Shown: positions 21,501-31,914 of the stretch, piece after piece
Layout of the letters: the number at the start of each line of letters is the position of its first letter
How positions within the stretch are numbered: the first letter of the stretch is position 1
Assembly: GCF_932526225.1 (NCBI RefSeq)
Contig: NC_064036.1
Location: forward strand, 7,819,519 to 7,883,518
DNA from: Nematostella vectensis
Taxonomy: Eukaryota; Cnidaria; Anthozoa; Actiniaria; Edwardsiidae
Reading direction: 5' to 3'
DNA length: 64,000 nucleotides
Notes under the pieces: generated by a model
What the model was told of the DNA's origin: nothing
Databases searched by the model: none
What the model saw: only the letters and a program-made list of their open reading frames with translations
Translations under genes and position numbers: made by a program

Positions 21501-24500
21501 CGAGGCTGTTAAGTATACGATGGCGATGTTCTTACGGCCAACTGCTATTTGTTAGATCTACTACTGAGCACTTGGACTAGCTTTTTGCCAACACGGCTAA
21601 TAAGTGTTTGAATTATCTGGTATAGTTAACAGTGTCTGAGCTCCGGTTCTTATTCATGTTCCTTGACAGTATAACAACGTGTGATCGTTTCTAGGTTGTT
21701 CAGATCGTATTCCCGATTGTAGCATTTTTATCCGGAACCCGTCTCAATGCAAAGGACTGAACGGCTTTTTCAGGAATTACTGCCCCAAGACGTGCAAGAT
21801 GTGCGGTAAGGTGTGGCACGTGGGGGTAGGGTGTTAGGATTAGGAGGGGTTTAGAGGATAATTGTTATGAGGGGGGGAGAGAGGGTGGCGAGGGGGTAGA
21901 TATTAGGCTACCTCAGAACTTGGATTCTAGAAGAATTCTCATAACGTTGGAAAGATCGTTAAGAGCATTAGCACTAAAGAGATTTTTTTTATACCTTTAA
22001 TTTGTTGTTATTTGTATGATTAAATATTACAATATTATGCATGCACATTTTTTCACACACGATTTAATACAATTTAAACGGTTTCATACCTCAATTCAAA
22101 CCTTTTTTCTTATCTCTGTTTTGAGTCGTATGTTTCCTGAAATCTTTTTAGGTTCTATTCTCCCCATCAAGCTGCCTGGTTGCGCTGATGAGCTAGATGA
22201 CTGTTCCGTGTTCGCTAAGAATGACCAGTGCGGCGTCCATAAGCTGTTTTGCTCTAAGTACTGCGCTCAGAGTTGCGGCTTCTGCAATAATGGTGGTAAG
22301 CTTTGGTGTTCTAGGAATGTGTGCTATTCCCGGAACGTGTGGTATTCTAGTAATGTGTGGTATTCTAGGAATGCATAGTATAATCACCAGTAGAGATAGC
22401 AACAAAGTCGGCCTAAATTTCAAGAAGTCTGGTATGACCGTCATTTTTGTCCATCATGTTCGCGTCAAGCTACTTATTTATCTTCTGGTAGAGTAACTTA
22501 TTTTATATGTTCCCAGCTACAAAGGGACCCAAGACTGACGCTCATTCCGTAAAGCCCAACACTGCCGCACCAGTAGGGCAAGACACGGCGCCACCACCAG
22601 TACCTACTACGCTAACACCGGCACACCCAGACACGACACAGACTCCCGCCCCTACCACTGGTATCCCCGAAAAGGAAGTGATGAAAGAGGTCTCTACTGG
22701 TTTTCTATCCAAGTCCAAACCACTAGTACCACCAACAGAGATCAGTGGACCAGGACCTAAAGAGACGCTACCCCCTACACCAGCTACCCTACCCCCCACC
22801 ACTGTCCCCCCTGCACCAGCACCCGTCCCAGACAAGGGCTTCGTCGATGGCGGGCTGAGAAAAGGATGTAAGTTCGGCAGCTAGCGTGACATTAGAACGC
22901 TTTGTCACGCAACTGACTTTGTCCTGTTGTTGCCATTGTGACGGTTTTTCAGCGTGTATCGACCTGCTGGCAGAATGTAAGGACTATGTCTTAGAGAACC
23001 CCGACTACTGCAAGTACCACGTGCGATTCATGAAGAAACACTGCAACAAGTCATGCGGCTTTTGTGGTAAGAAATCACGTGACATGTGACACGTTCTATA
23101 CACGTGGCACTCGTACGATCACGTGATACGACCATGTGACTCGATCTACACACGACCTAACTCTTTTACTTTAATTAAAAAATAACTATAAAAATGCTTA
23201 AGTTCTTTCATTAGGTAACAGCTGTTCTTGTATCTTGCCTAAGATTTGACGTTTCAATAAGCTTGTGCACAGACCCTCTAGGTCGAGAAAAGCAGAAATT
23301 TGAAGGTCTCGAAAGGTCTTTGCACAGTCTTCTATTTGTTATGAACGTTTTCGGCCCAGAGGATTGCATATCGTTTTGGAGATGTTCTTTGTTTCGGGGA
23401 ATACCTTATGTATTCTTCATTCACTATTTTAAAATAACGATATGTACTCTTTAAAAACTAGTAATACTGACAACGCGCATGGCTTTAGTAACCGATACTA
23501 ACAAAACCTTCTGTGCTGTCGTGTGATTGCTATAGATCTAATTACCGAGGAGCCCCCCACACAGTATGAAGAAGGTAACGTTGGACTTGATTCACTTAGA
23601 ACTGACACTCTTAAGGCGACTCGACCCAGTATTTTCATAGCGGTACCACTCTTTTAAAATCCCTCATGCCGAGACTCGTCAAACAAATGGCTCTTTACGA
23701 TTTTTCCTAAAATACCCATGCGGTTAGGCAAGCATGTGATGTCTACATTCCTGGTATTTTTTTTCTTAGGGGTCGACATGGCTTAGTAACACGACCTAAA
23801 CTAAAAACAGGGATGCCCCCTAATCACGCGACAATAAGTCAGATTCCAGAAATTGCCATTTTTTATCAAATTTCAATCTTTATGTTACTTGGTACATTGG
23901 GATACAATTCGACGTGCATCGGTAAGAGCGATTTTAAAATGAGTGGTACCTCTATGAAAATACTGGGTCGGGTCGCCTTAATATCCGAAGGGTTCTCGCA
24001 GATGACAAAGTAAATCTACTTCAAAATAATAGAATACAAGCACATCTAATGCATGCGCACAATTCAAGAAAGTAGCTTAATTAACAGAATTAATCGTAAC
24101 AGTACAGCAACTACTATTCAACTTGCTTTAAATGTTTTCGTTTTGCTTGTTTGTAAAAGTAAAAGAAAGTGTCCAGCAGTCAGATATGGTCCTTATCTAT
24201 TGCTCGTTAATTCGGTCAGTCCTTGAGTACGCTGCTCCTGTCTGGGCCTCCCTTCCTGAGTACCTTGCAGAGCTTATCGAAACAGTACAACGAAAAGCTA
24301 TTCGAATAATCTACCCTTGCCTTAGCTATGAATCAGGGCTCAAAGTAGCAAAAATGGACTCACTTACAGTCCGCAGAGCAGAACTGTGCCGTCGATTCAT
24401 GGCCAAAGCAAGATGCACTGAGCCTATAAAATATATAATACAATCTGGGACTGAGGTCGCCCATGGTTATTCGCTAAGGGGGGGTTGCAGCCGTTTGGAT

Positions 24501-25756
24501 AAATCAGTTGGTGTAACTGAAAGGTATAATAACTTTATCACAATTCGTTTCCAGTAGTTATGCCAGTATTTATTTATACATTGTTAAGTGTAGTGTGCAT
24601 CGGCCGACATACTGTAATTTAGCTTATGCTACAAAAGTATGAATAAACGATTATTATTATTATTATTATTACCTGGGAAACAAGCGTTTCTGAAGAGTTT
24701 CGTCGAAAATTTGAAGAAGCTCATTCCTTACTCTGCTTGTTCCAATATCCTGCGAGCTCTTGCCAATAATTTCCAACTAATAAACCAGCTTCCTGTCTTG
24801 TGGCACATTCAAACTCGCGGAATTACATTTGTCACTTTTTTATTGGTCAGCGGCTTGCGGAGAGGAGGCGTGATTAAACACCATTTTGGTGCTAGCCAAT
24901 AAAAACGCTTGAAGGATTTTGAATGACTGAAGAAAGATGGCGATTTAGCTGTTGGAACTCGACGGCGAAAGCTCAGCGCAGAATATTGAAAACCGCAGCG
25001 TAATTTCCCATGAAGCCCTTCGTTTTTCATGAAGCCCCTCGAAAGGCTCGTTACGCAGGCTACTAAAAGGCTCGTTTAATGGCGGTATGGGTTCGTCTCT
25101 TCCTCAGGCAACAAGCCTCTGCCGAAGTGCGTGGACAAGAGGAAGAAAAAGTGTCTGATGTACTCGCACTTCGTCGGCTACTGCCAGTCCAACAAGAAGT
25201 TCATGATGAGGAATTGCCCAGCGTCTTGTGGGTTCTGTGGTGAGCTCAAAAACATTTTCAGTAAAGGGGTTTTTCCCCCCTGGGGGCATGCGATCCCAAC
25301 CCCGGTGTCTCTAATTGGTGCTCAGAAAATCTCCAAGTTTCTGATAGGGGAAAACGATAATACGGCATCTCTTTCTTTGGTTTACAGCAATTCTAGTCTG
25401 CTTCTACTGTGTAGCCAGAAAGTCGATGTAGCAAAATACCCCCCCCCCCCTCCCTTGCCACTAACAAACACCCAAACCCAATTGATTTTAGAACAAACTC
25501 CCTCTAATCTTTTGCGGAGGCAATTTCCCTCGTGTGCTCCGTGAAGGGAACCTGAAAAGCCCAACGCTGATTGTGTCTTTCAGGATCTCCGCCAATTTTG
25601 AGTCCGAAAAACATGGCGTCAAGAATGGCAAATAAGGTGCGTACACCCTTGGGTATACTGTGGGTGTCATGCCACAGGTTACCCATTGCTGCATTGGGCA
25701 CCTGCGAAAATACGCGCCAGCTGTATGTGCAACACCTGTTGGTCCACCTGTGGTGA
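15578..25756 (+). CDS. Secreted protein with six ShKT domains and a Pro/Thr-rich linker
   Basis: Predicted 482-residue secreted protein. Exon 1 (15578-15674) encodes a signal peptide (MNLSIFLILSLLAINALA) and a basic stretch. ShKT-type six-cysteine domains follow, one per exon: 18906-19028, 21345-21455, 21695-21805, 22152-22295 (seven Cys), 22953-23066 and 25108-25239. Small spacer exons (19259-19291, 19591-19611, 23536-23574) and a 351-bp Pro/Thr/Ala-rich exon (22517-22867) separate them. Every internal intron is phase 1, so domain exons can be duplicated or skipped without frame loss. ShKT domains occur in channel-blocking toxins but also in many non-toxic extracellular proteins; no toxicity is claimed. 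The last exon is uncertain: reading on from 25584 stops at 25754-25756, while a 41-bp intron at 25637-25677 would instead end the frame at 25800. Introns hold three minisatellites and a retrotransposon fragment. Confidence 0.82.
17851..18893. repeat. About 32-bp minisatellite in ShKT gene intron 1
   Basis: About 1 kb of degenerate copies of a unit containing TTGCGTGATGCAAG and AACGTGACTGA, around 32 bp long, ending 12 bp before the exon 2 acceptor. The TTGCGTGATGCAA core is nearly self-complementary (TTGC...GCAA). The long minus-strand His/Ser-rich open frames over this array are by-products of the repeat. Confidence 0.95.
19641..21010. repeat. 40-bp minisatellite in ShKT gene intron 4
   Basis: About 33 copies of a 40-bp unit built from GCCACAAGCGTATGACCGTAA and CAATGCATATAGCTATAGC. 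The centre of the array is very homogeneous and the first and last few copies are degenerate, the usual picture of unequal exchange. Copies differ mainly at ACAATGCAT/ACACTGCAT and AGCTAT/AGTTAT. There are no unique spacers. Confidence 0.97.
21221..21320. repeat. 23-bp tandem repeat before ShKT exon 5
   Basis: About five copies of a 23-bp unit including CTATCTATGACTAGATTTC, ending about 25 bp before the exon 5 acceptor, in the region where a branch point would be expected. Confidence 0.9.
24160..24671 (+). mobile_element. 5'-truncated non-LTR retrotransposon fragment
   Basis: An open stretch ending at 24557 encodes the C-terminal end of a LINE reverse transcriptase: YCSLIRSVLEYAAPVW, LIETVQRKAIRIIYP, LTVRRAELCRRF. 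It is followed by about 100 bp of 3' UTR and a (TTA)n tail at 24648-24671. Only the last part of the RT region is present and no catalytic YxDD is seen. It lies in the same orientation as the host gene, in the intron between exons 10 and 11. The clade (CR1/L2/Rex-like) was not resolved. Confidence 0.82.
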
Positions 25757-26133
25757 AAGAAAACATGGTGTACACGTCAAGGAGATGTCTTATGTGCTAG
25801 GACTATGAACCGTTTGAAATCATAACCTTTTTTTATAACCATTTTTTTTCCAATTGCATGTTATTCGAAAAAAAAAGATCGCCATATACGAAGTTTTAAC
25901 TAAGTTAGCTTGGCTGAACACGCGGAACGGAGATGCATTTGTTCTGATACGCTTTGACGGCTGTAGTATCAATCATATAACTTTGACACGGACGGTCTCA
26001 GTTGGTGTATCTTTCGGGTAAAGCTGAAGAAATAAGTGATGTCAATCCACATAGCAATCCAGACTATTTAAGGCGTCGGTCACTTCTTGGACCTTTCATT
26101 ACGTCTTGTCGGCGCTTTTAGGGAAAGTGAACG

Positions 26134-29099
26134 ATGACTCGGCTTCTTTGGTTTCTCGGCGTTATCTTTTTGGCAATGAACTCAGGGATATCCCAGTTCC
26201 AATGCCCCAAGGTACAAGCACGACAAGGTTTTAGAATTCGATACACCAAATTTTCTTTCTGTTACTGTTATAGAAGTAGAAACATGGTAATGGGAAATAG
26301 AAAAATGGCAATCGGAAATAGAAAGGTGGCAATGGGAAATAGAAAAATGGCAATGGGAAAAAAAATGGCAATGGGAAATAGGAAAATGGTAATGGGAAAT
26401 AGAAAAATGGCAATTGGAAATAGAAAGGTGGCAATGGGAAATAGAAAAATGGCAATGGGGAATAGAAAAATGGCAATGGGAAATAGAAAAATGGCAATGG
26501 GAAGTTCCTTTTCTCTTTTTGCAGAAATATGAGTTTGACATCAAGACCGAGTGGGACGGCAAAGCCATCTCCCATCAACCAATCAAAATCAAGCTGAGTG
26601 CTGCTGACAGCGCCAATGTGAGGCTAGAGGTCAGCGGTCCGTATTTTGGGGACCCGGCGCCGCCTTGTAAACCTGGGCCCTGCTGGCAGCTTTGGGATTA
26701 CGAAGGTGAGCCCAACTGATGCGTGGAGACTGGTGATAGGTTCCGCGGCTGTCCCGGATAGTAAATATCGCCGCTTAACAGACCCCGTTCATTGGTTCCA
26801 ATGTGGTCTTACTAAATATTAGGGTAGGGGGAACCGAGTAGGTGTCCATAAATACCTTCTTAAAAGTCCGCCTTTAAGGGGGGACGGTCCTTCTGAGCCC
26901 CCCTTGATCCGCGGCTGTTCCGTATAAAAAATATCGCGACCCCGTTAATTCGTTACCATTTTGTTTAGTCGCTGAGGTTTTCTTCCTTGGAGAGAAGGAA
27001 AAATACTTTGAACTGGAAGTAGCACCGTAAGTAGTTCATCGTTTTTCATTGTGTTTCTAATTGTTTCTTTCTGCTTTACAATAAACATTGAACTTGTTAT
27101 GGTTTTGAAATTGTTATTTTAGGGGTGGGCAACACTTGCTTCTTTTATTAAACGGCGTCAGAAAACCCTTCAAGGTAAGGCGTGTTTGATTCATCGGATT
27201 TCAACTAAACAGATTTGGCCTCCAATTACAATGCGAGAGATGACGAAGAAAAGCATGCAAACGACGATGACAGAAACAGGCGCGCATCTCGAGACCTTTT
27301 TACGCCTGTTTACGTGGACAGGCCAAAATGTTAGTTGGTACGTTAAGTACGAGCTACATGTCTTCATTCTGTTATTTGAGGCGACAGTGTTTAGCGTGTT
27401 CAGTCAGGATTTTTTTCCTTAAACCGCTACACCACGATGATAGAGTTTCTTCCAATCTTTCTGTTTCTTTTCACAGACTTAACTTTCACTCCTCCACACC
27501 ACGATGATAGAGTTTTCCCCAATCTTTCTGTTTCTTTTCCCAGACTAAACTTCCATTCCGCTACACCACGATGATAGTTCCCCGAATATTTCTGCTTCTC
27601 TTCACAGACTAAACTTCCAGTCCGCTACACCACGATGATAGAGTTTTCCCCAATCTTTCTGTTTCTTTTCACAGACTTAACTTTCACTCCTCCACACCAC
27701 GATGATAGAGTTTTCCCCAATCTTTCTGTTTCTTTTCACAGACTAAACTTCCATTCCGCTACACCACGATGATAGTTCCCCGAATATTTCTGCTTCTCTT
27801 CACAGACTAAACTTCCAGTCCGCTACACCACGATGATAGAGTTTTCCCCAATCTTTCTGTTTCTTTTCACAGACTTAACTTTCACTCCTCCACACCACGA
27901 TGATAGAGTTTTCCCCAATATTTCTGTTTCTTTTCACAGACTAAACTTCCAGTCCGCTACACCACGATGATAGTTCCCCCAATATTTCTACTTCTTTTCA
28001 CAGACTAAACTTCCAGTCCGCTACACCACGATGATAGAGTTTTCCCCAATCTTTCTGTTTCTTTTCACAGACTAAACTTCCATTCCGGTACACCACGATG
28101 ATAGTTCCCCCAATATTTCTGCTTCTTTTCACAGACTAAACTTCCAGTCCGCTACACCACGATGATAGAGTTTTCCCAAATCTTTCTGTTTCTTTTCACA
28201 GACTAAACTTCCATTCCGCCACACCACGATGATAGTTTCCCCCAATATTTCTGCTTCTTTTCACAGACTAAACTTCCACTCCGCTACACCACGATGATAG
28301 AGTTTTCCCCACATCTCTCTGCTTTTTATCACAGACTAAACTTCCACCCCCCTACACCACGATAATAGTTTCCTCCAATATTTCTGCTTCTTTTCACAGA
28401 CTAAACTTCCACTCCGCTACACCGCCACGATTGACCAATCAGCGAAGACCTGGGCTGGCAATGCTACCATTCCCCTGGAGTACTTTCCCCCAGGGGTTCG
28501 CAAGATCAACGCGTATGCCATTCATGGCACCGGCGCTCAGCGCACCTACCAGTCACTGTACCCAGCGGACAAAAGTCTGTCCGGACCAGACTTGTAAGTA
28601 GCAGTTTGTCCGATATTCAACCGACACTTTTTTTTACCGAGTACAATTTTCTTGTAGTTGCAATGAGTAAATTGATGAATGCGTTCAATCGGGCTTTTTA
28701 ACATGCTATGATCTGTTCAACATGCGACTTAGATTTCTACATTAACGGAAAGATGTTCGCTGACATTTTTAGGTCAGTATTTCACTTAAATCCCTCCAGG
28801 CCTGTTTTTTATGGCGGTGAACTGACTTTTTTTTATCTTGAAGAACATAAGCTAAGGATTTGTGATATAACGCAGCCCGTTAGGCCTCTGCCCTTTGTAT
28901 CTGAATTTGTATTTTATTTATATATTATTGTTTGTCACCAAAAGAAAACAGGTGATCTAAACAATGACAATATACTGATGTGTCGCTGCTATTCTTTTCT
29001 TCTTTCAGTCACGCGCTTCAGTTTTTCAAAGATTTTGACTTCAAATCCATGTTTACTTCCGGTTGGAATCAAGGTCCTCCCTCTGCCTACTGGGTCTAG
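26134..29099 (+). CDS. C4orf33: Secreted UPF0462 (C4orf33-like) protein
   Basis: Six phase-consistent exons: 26134-26211, 26525-26705, 26969-27026, 27123-27174, 28400-28593 and 29009-29099, giving 217 residues. From exon 2 the protein matches the human C4orf33/UPF0462 family: YEFDIKTEWDG, ISHQPIKIKL, LWDYEVAEVFFLGEKEKYFE, GGQHLLLLLNG, YFPPGVRKINAYAIHG, YQSLYPAD and FFKDFDF near the end. The family's fold resembles carbohydrate-binding or heme-binding beta-sandwich domains; its function is unknown. Exon 1 encodes a typical signal peptide (MTRLLWFLGVIFLAMNSG) followed by ISQFQCPK, which the human cytosolic protein lacks, so this version is probably secreted. Intron 1 contains a 21-bp minisatellite; intron 4 contains the 15-copy acceptor array described separately. 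Confidence 0.92.
26285..26505. repeat. 21-bp minisatellite in C4orf33 intron 1
   Basis: About ten copies of a 21-bp unit made of AAATAGAAAAATGGCAATGGG. Because 21 is a multiple of three, the intron stays open in frame with exon 1 and produces a spurious MAMGNRK heptad frame. The polypyrimidine tract and TTTTTGCAG acceptor of exon 2 follow immediately. Confidence 0.95.
27423..28399 (+). repeat. Tandem array of a 3' splice site plus exon start (C4orf33 intron 4)
   Basis: Fifteen copies of a 64-68 bp unit. Each contains a pyrimidine tract, TTTTCACAG, and then the first bases of exon 5 (ACTAAACTTCCACTCCGCTA), followed by ACCACGATGATAG. Two unit types alternate: one with GATAGAGTTTTCCCCAATC and one with GATAGTTCCCCGAATATT. 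The sixteenth and final acceptor (28399) opens the real exon 5, where the sequence departs from the repeat at ACCGCCACGATTGACC. Splicing to any earlier copy and reading through meets TAA in the next copy (ACAGACTAA). Confidence 0.95.
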
Positions 29100-30001
29100 T
29101 CACGTGGTCGTCATGGTATAGTCACGTGACTACGCTGCGCTAAGTGGTCACGTGACAGTCCCGTGACTACGCTGTGCTTAGTGGGCACGTGACGAATGCC
29201 ACAATTCCGACGTTTCTAGAAATGTAGTGGTTAAATCAAGTAATGAGAGCTAAAACTATATATAGTATATATTTGCTTTTGCAAGGACTTTATTAAACGC
29301 TTTTGGTGCAAATATGTAAAATGTATAAGGGGAAATATTTATCTAATACCAGTATTCTGGAGGATATTGTGAAATGCAAGTAATTTACTTGTATTTCGCT
29401 TGACTATTGCACTTTTGAATACATATTATTATCAAAATAAAATATCAAAAAAACTATTGGATAATTATGTGAACGCACCCATGAATAACATTCCATCAAT
29501 GATAAACGCATCATACGAGTCTAGAGTAGTGATATATAGTGATTGAAAATTATACACCAATTTCAAATAACACTCGGAAATAACACTCGGAATCCATGTG
29601 TTGTAACCCATAATTGGTAGCGTATAAATGGCTGAATTCAGTACTCAGAAAGCCATGTGAAACGTTTTAGAGGTATATTAAAAAAAGCTAGTTTTCCAAT
29701 CATGGGTTGGTCTTTCGCTCATTTATTTGATAGCCGCGCGCTAAATACAAAATGCAAAGTTTGAGCAGATAGCAAGTAGTACATCTTGCTTTGGAAAGTT
29801 ATGCTTCGAGGTTGACATGGCTTATGGTGCATTCTTTCTATTAAATAAAATGAGACCTAATCTGGCCAGCTGTCAGCCACTTTGTTGCCATAACACTTCC
29901 CAGCCTACCGGTCTCTACGTTGTCATAAGTCATGTTATAAGTGGTTCATGATTGTGTTTCATCATGTACCTGTCAAGAAAAGTTTTCATGACGCTTTATA
30001 T

Positions 30002-30200
30002 AGCTGTCAATCGGGCTATAATGCCGTGTATAGATCTCGGTCACTAATGTCATTCTTAATATAGCTGTCAATCACTGTACTGACATGCTTCAGTAGCTGT
30101 CAATCACTGTACTGACATGCTTCAGTAGCTGTCAATCACTGTATTGTCATGTTTCATATAGCTGTAAATTAACGTATTGTCATACTGCTATAGCTATTAT
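30002..30200. repeat. About 33-bp short tandem repeat
   Basis: Four to five degenerate copies of a unit containing TAGCTGTCAATCACTGTA and TGACATGCTTCAG. Two central copies are nearly identical. Confidence 0.85.
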
Positions 30201-30344
30201 TCATCTACTTTTGGATAAAGTTGATATAGCTGTCGATAACTAAACTGTGATGACGCCCCATATGACCCTTTTTCAGTCTGTCAATCATTGCTTGTCAATC
30301 AAGCAGTTCCATGATTCCCTTATTGATCACTAGTTGGCCCTTAC

Positions 30345-30497
30345 TGATGGTGTTGGGGAAGCTGAGCTTGTCTGGTGCAATGCTGTTCACACCTGTGTAG
30401 TCAGATTTTGGTGACAAATGGTGATCTATTTGTTCATAACTTCTTGTGAGTTATGGTGCTATCGAGAATTATATGTAAGCCAGGTTTTCCACCAGTA
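30345..30497 (-). pseudogene. Duplicated fragment of NEURL4 exon 9 with its acceptor intron
   Basis: Closely matches 41363-41501 of NEURL4 in the same orientation. It carries the first 48 bp of exon 9 (30345-30392; VTSIAPDKLSFPNTI in the source) plus about 105 bp of the preceding intron, including the CTACACAG acceptor. A few substitutions and small indels separate the copies. It lies about 1.4 kb beyond the NEURL4 stop codon. It cannot be an independent gene. Confidence 0.9.
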
Positions 30498-30657
30498 AAT
30501 TCTCTTCAGTAACAAGTTTGATCTTTTATTTTTACAATTTTTATTCACTTTGGTACATTAATATTATTATTCATAAATTCTTGTGCAAATAAAACCAGAG
30601 GGTTTCTCTCGAACTCAACAGGCAACAAGTTCTGCGAGGAGCAAATACTTGTTGCAA

Positions 30658-30801
30658 TAGGCCATTCCAGCTATAAGCATGCGCGCGCACTCACCATGGA
30701 AACCTACCTGGTGCAAGCTTAAAAATGCGCGCGCTGCATTCTGGTAGTTGAGGTAGGTTTCTATGGTAATGCGCGTGCAAACTTATACCTGGAATGGCCT
30801 A
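30658..30801. mobile_element. Foldback MITE TAGGCCATTCC...GGAATGGCCTA
   Basis: 144 bp, almost entirely inverted repeat: both halves contain GGAAACCTACC / GGTAGGTTTC and GCGCGCG-type words. It is flanked by ttgttgcaa on both sides (30649-30657 and 30802-30810), a perfect 9-bp target duplication, which points to a Mutator-like or Merlin-like non-autonomous element. A second copy lies at 40378-40539. Confidence 0.85.
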
Positions 30802-31185
30802 TTGTTGCAATAAAATATAGTGCGACGCGCGCTACCATCGCCACCTTGGGTAGTTTCTTAAGAAAACCTTGTAATGGTGGCCAGGGTAGCACGTATCTCT
30901 ACTATTATTTTAGCGTCAACTTATAATATATTCATGTTGAACCAATTCATCTCACTAAAGTTTTCGTATTCAATTATGTCTTACATTGGAGACTGTCTCC
31001 TTACCTTATCTCTGCTGTGACCAAAAAAGTGATCTGTATTCTGGCAATAAGTGTGCTTATGTGTCTTAACAGACCCTTAGGTATCTAAGCACACTTCAGT
31101 TATTATCCCTTTGGTGACCTAGAATAGTATGACCACAAAAGTTCTAATGTATTCGTAGAGTAACCACAACATTTAAAACTAATGG

Positions 31186-31860
31186 TATATGTAGGGTGAC
31201 TATAGGTTGTCCCATGCCATCTGTAGGGTGACAACAGGGTGTCCTATGATAGCTGTAGAGTGGCCACGTGTCCCATGGTATCTTGTTAGGTGAACACACG
31301 GTGTCTTATGGTACATCTAGGGTGACAACAGGGTGTTCTATGATAGCTGTAGGGTGACCACTGGGTGTTCTATAATATCTGTAGGGTGGCAACAAAGTGT
31401 CCCATGGTATCTTGTTAGGTGATCACATGGTTTCGTTCATCTAGGGTGACAACAGGGTGTCCTATGACAGCTGTAGGGTGGCCAAGTGTCCCATGGTATC
31501 TTGTTAGGTGAACACATGGTGTCGTATATCTAGGGTGACAACAGGGTGTCCTATGATATCTGTAGGGTGGCCAAGTGTCCCATGGTATCTTGTTAGGTGA
31601 ACACATGGTGTCGTATATCTAGGGTGACAACAGGGTGTCCTATGATATCTGTAGGGTGACCACGTGTCCCATGGTATCTTGTTAGGTGAACACATGGTGT
31701 CTAATGGTACATCTAGGGTGACAACAGGGTGTCATAAGATATCTGTAGGGTGGCCACGTGTCCCATGGTATCTTGTTAGGTGAACACATGGTGTCTAATG
31801 GTACATCTAGGGTGACAACAGGGTGTCCTATGATAGCTGTAGGGTGAGCCGGGTGCTCTC
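31186..31860. repeat. Higher-order minisatellite (about 30-bp subunits, 89-bp unit)
   Basis: Subunits of the form TAGGGTGACAACAGGGTGTCCTA vary in threes, giving an 89-bp higher-order unit that includes CCATGGTATCTTGTTAGGTG. It starts about 55 bp beyond the NEURL4 stop codon on that gene's 3' side, so the NEURL4 3' UTR probably runs through it. Confidence 0.93.
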
Positions 31861-31914
31861 TCAGTTATCTGTAGTATAACAACTGGGTGTTTCATTAGAT
31901 CTATAGGGTGATTT

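Larger units (their letters stand above)
29100..31914. other. Intergenic, convergent: C4orf33 and NEURL4 3' sides
   Basis: Convergent intergenic region of 2.8 kb containing both 3' UTRs. It holds a 33-bp tandem repeat, a NEURL4 exon fragment, a foldback MITE and an 89-bp higher-order minisatellite, each listed separately. No coding or RNA gene was recognised in the rest. Confidence 0.75.

Noticed and set aside
22542-22835. 97-residue Gly/Val-rich minus-strand frame
   Set aside because: Antisense of the Pro/Thr-rich exon of the ShKT protein.
25678-25800. Alternative Cys-containing last exon of the ShKT gene
   Set aside because: Requires a 41-bp intron, shorter than any other here; reading through to 25756 is simpler, though not proven.
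26134-26532. 132-residue frame continuing from the C4orf33 signal peptide into MAMGNRK repeats
   Set aside because: It reads through intron 1, a 21-bp minisatellite that stays open by length; the GTACAA donor at 26212 and the TTTTTGCAG acceptor before 26525 restore the conserved protein.
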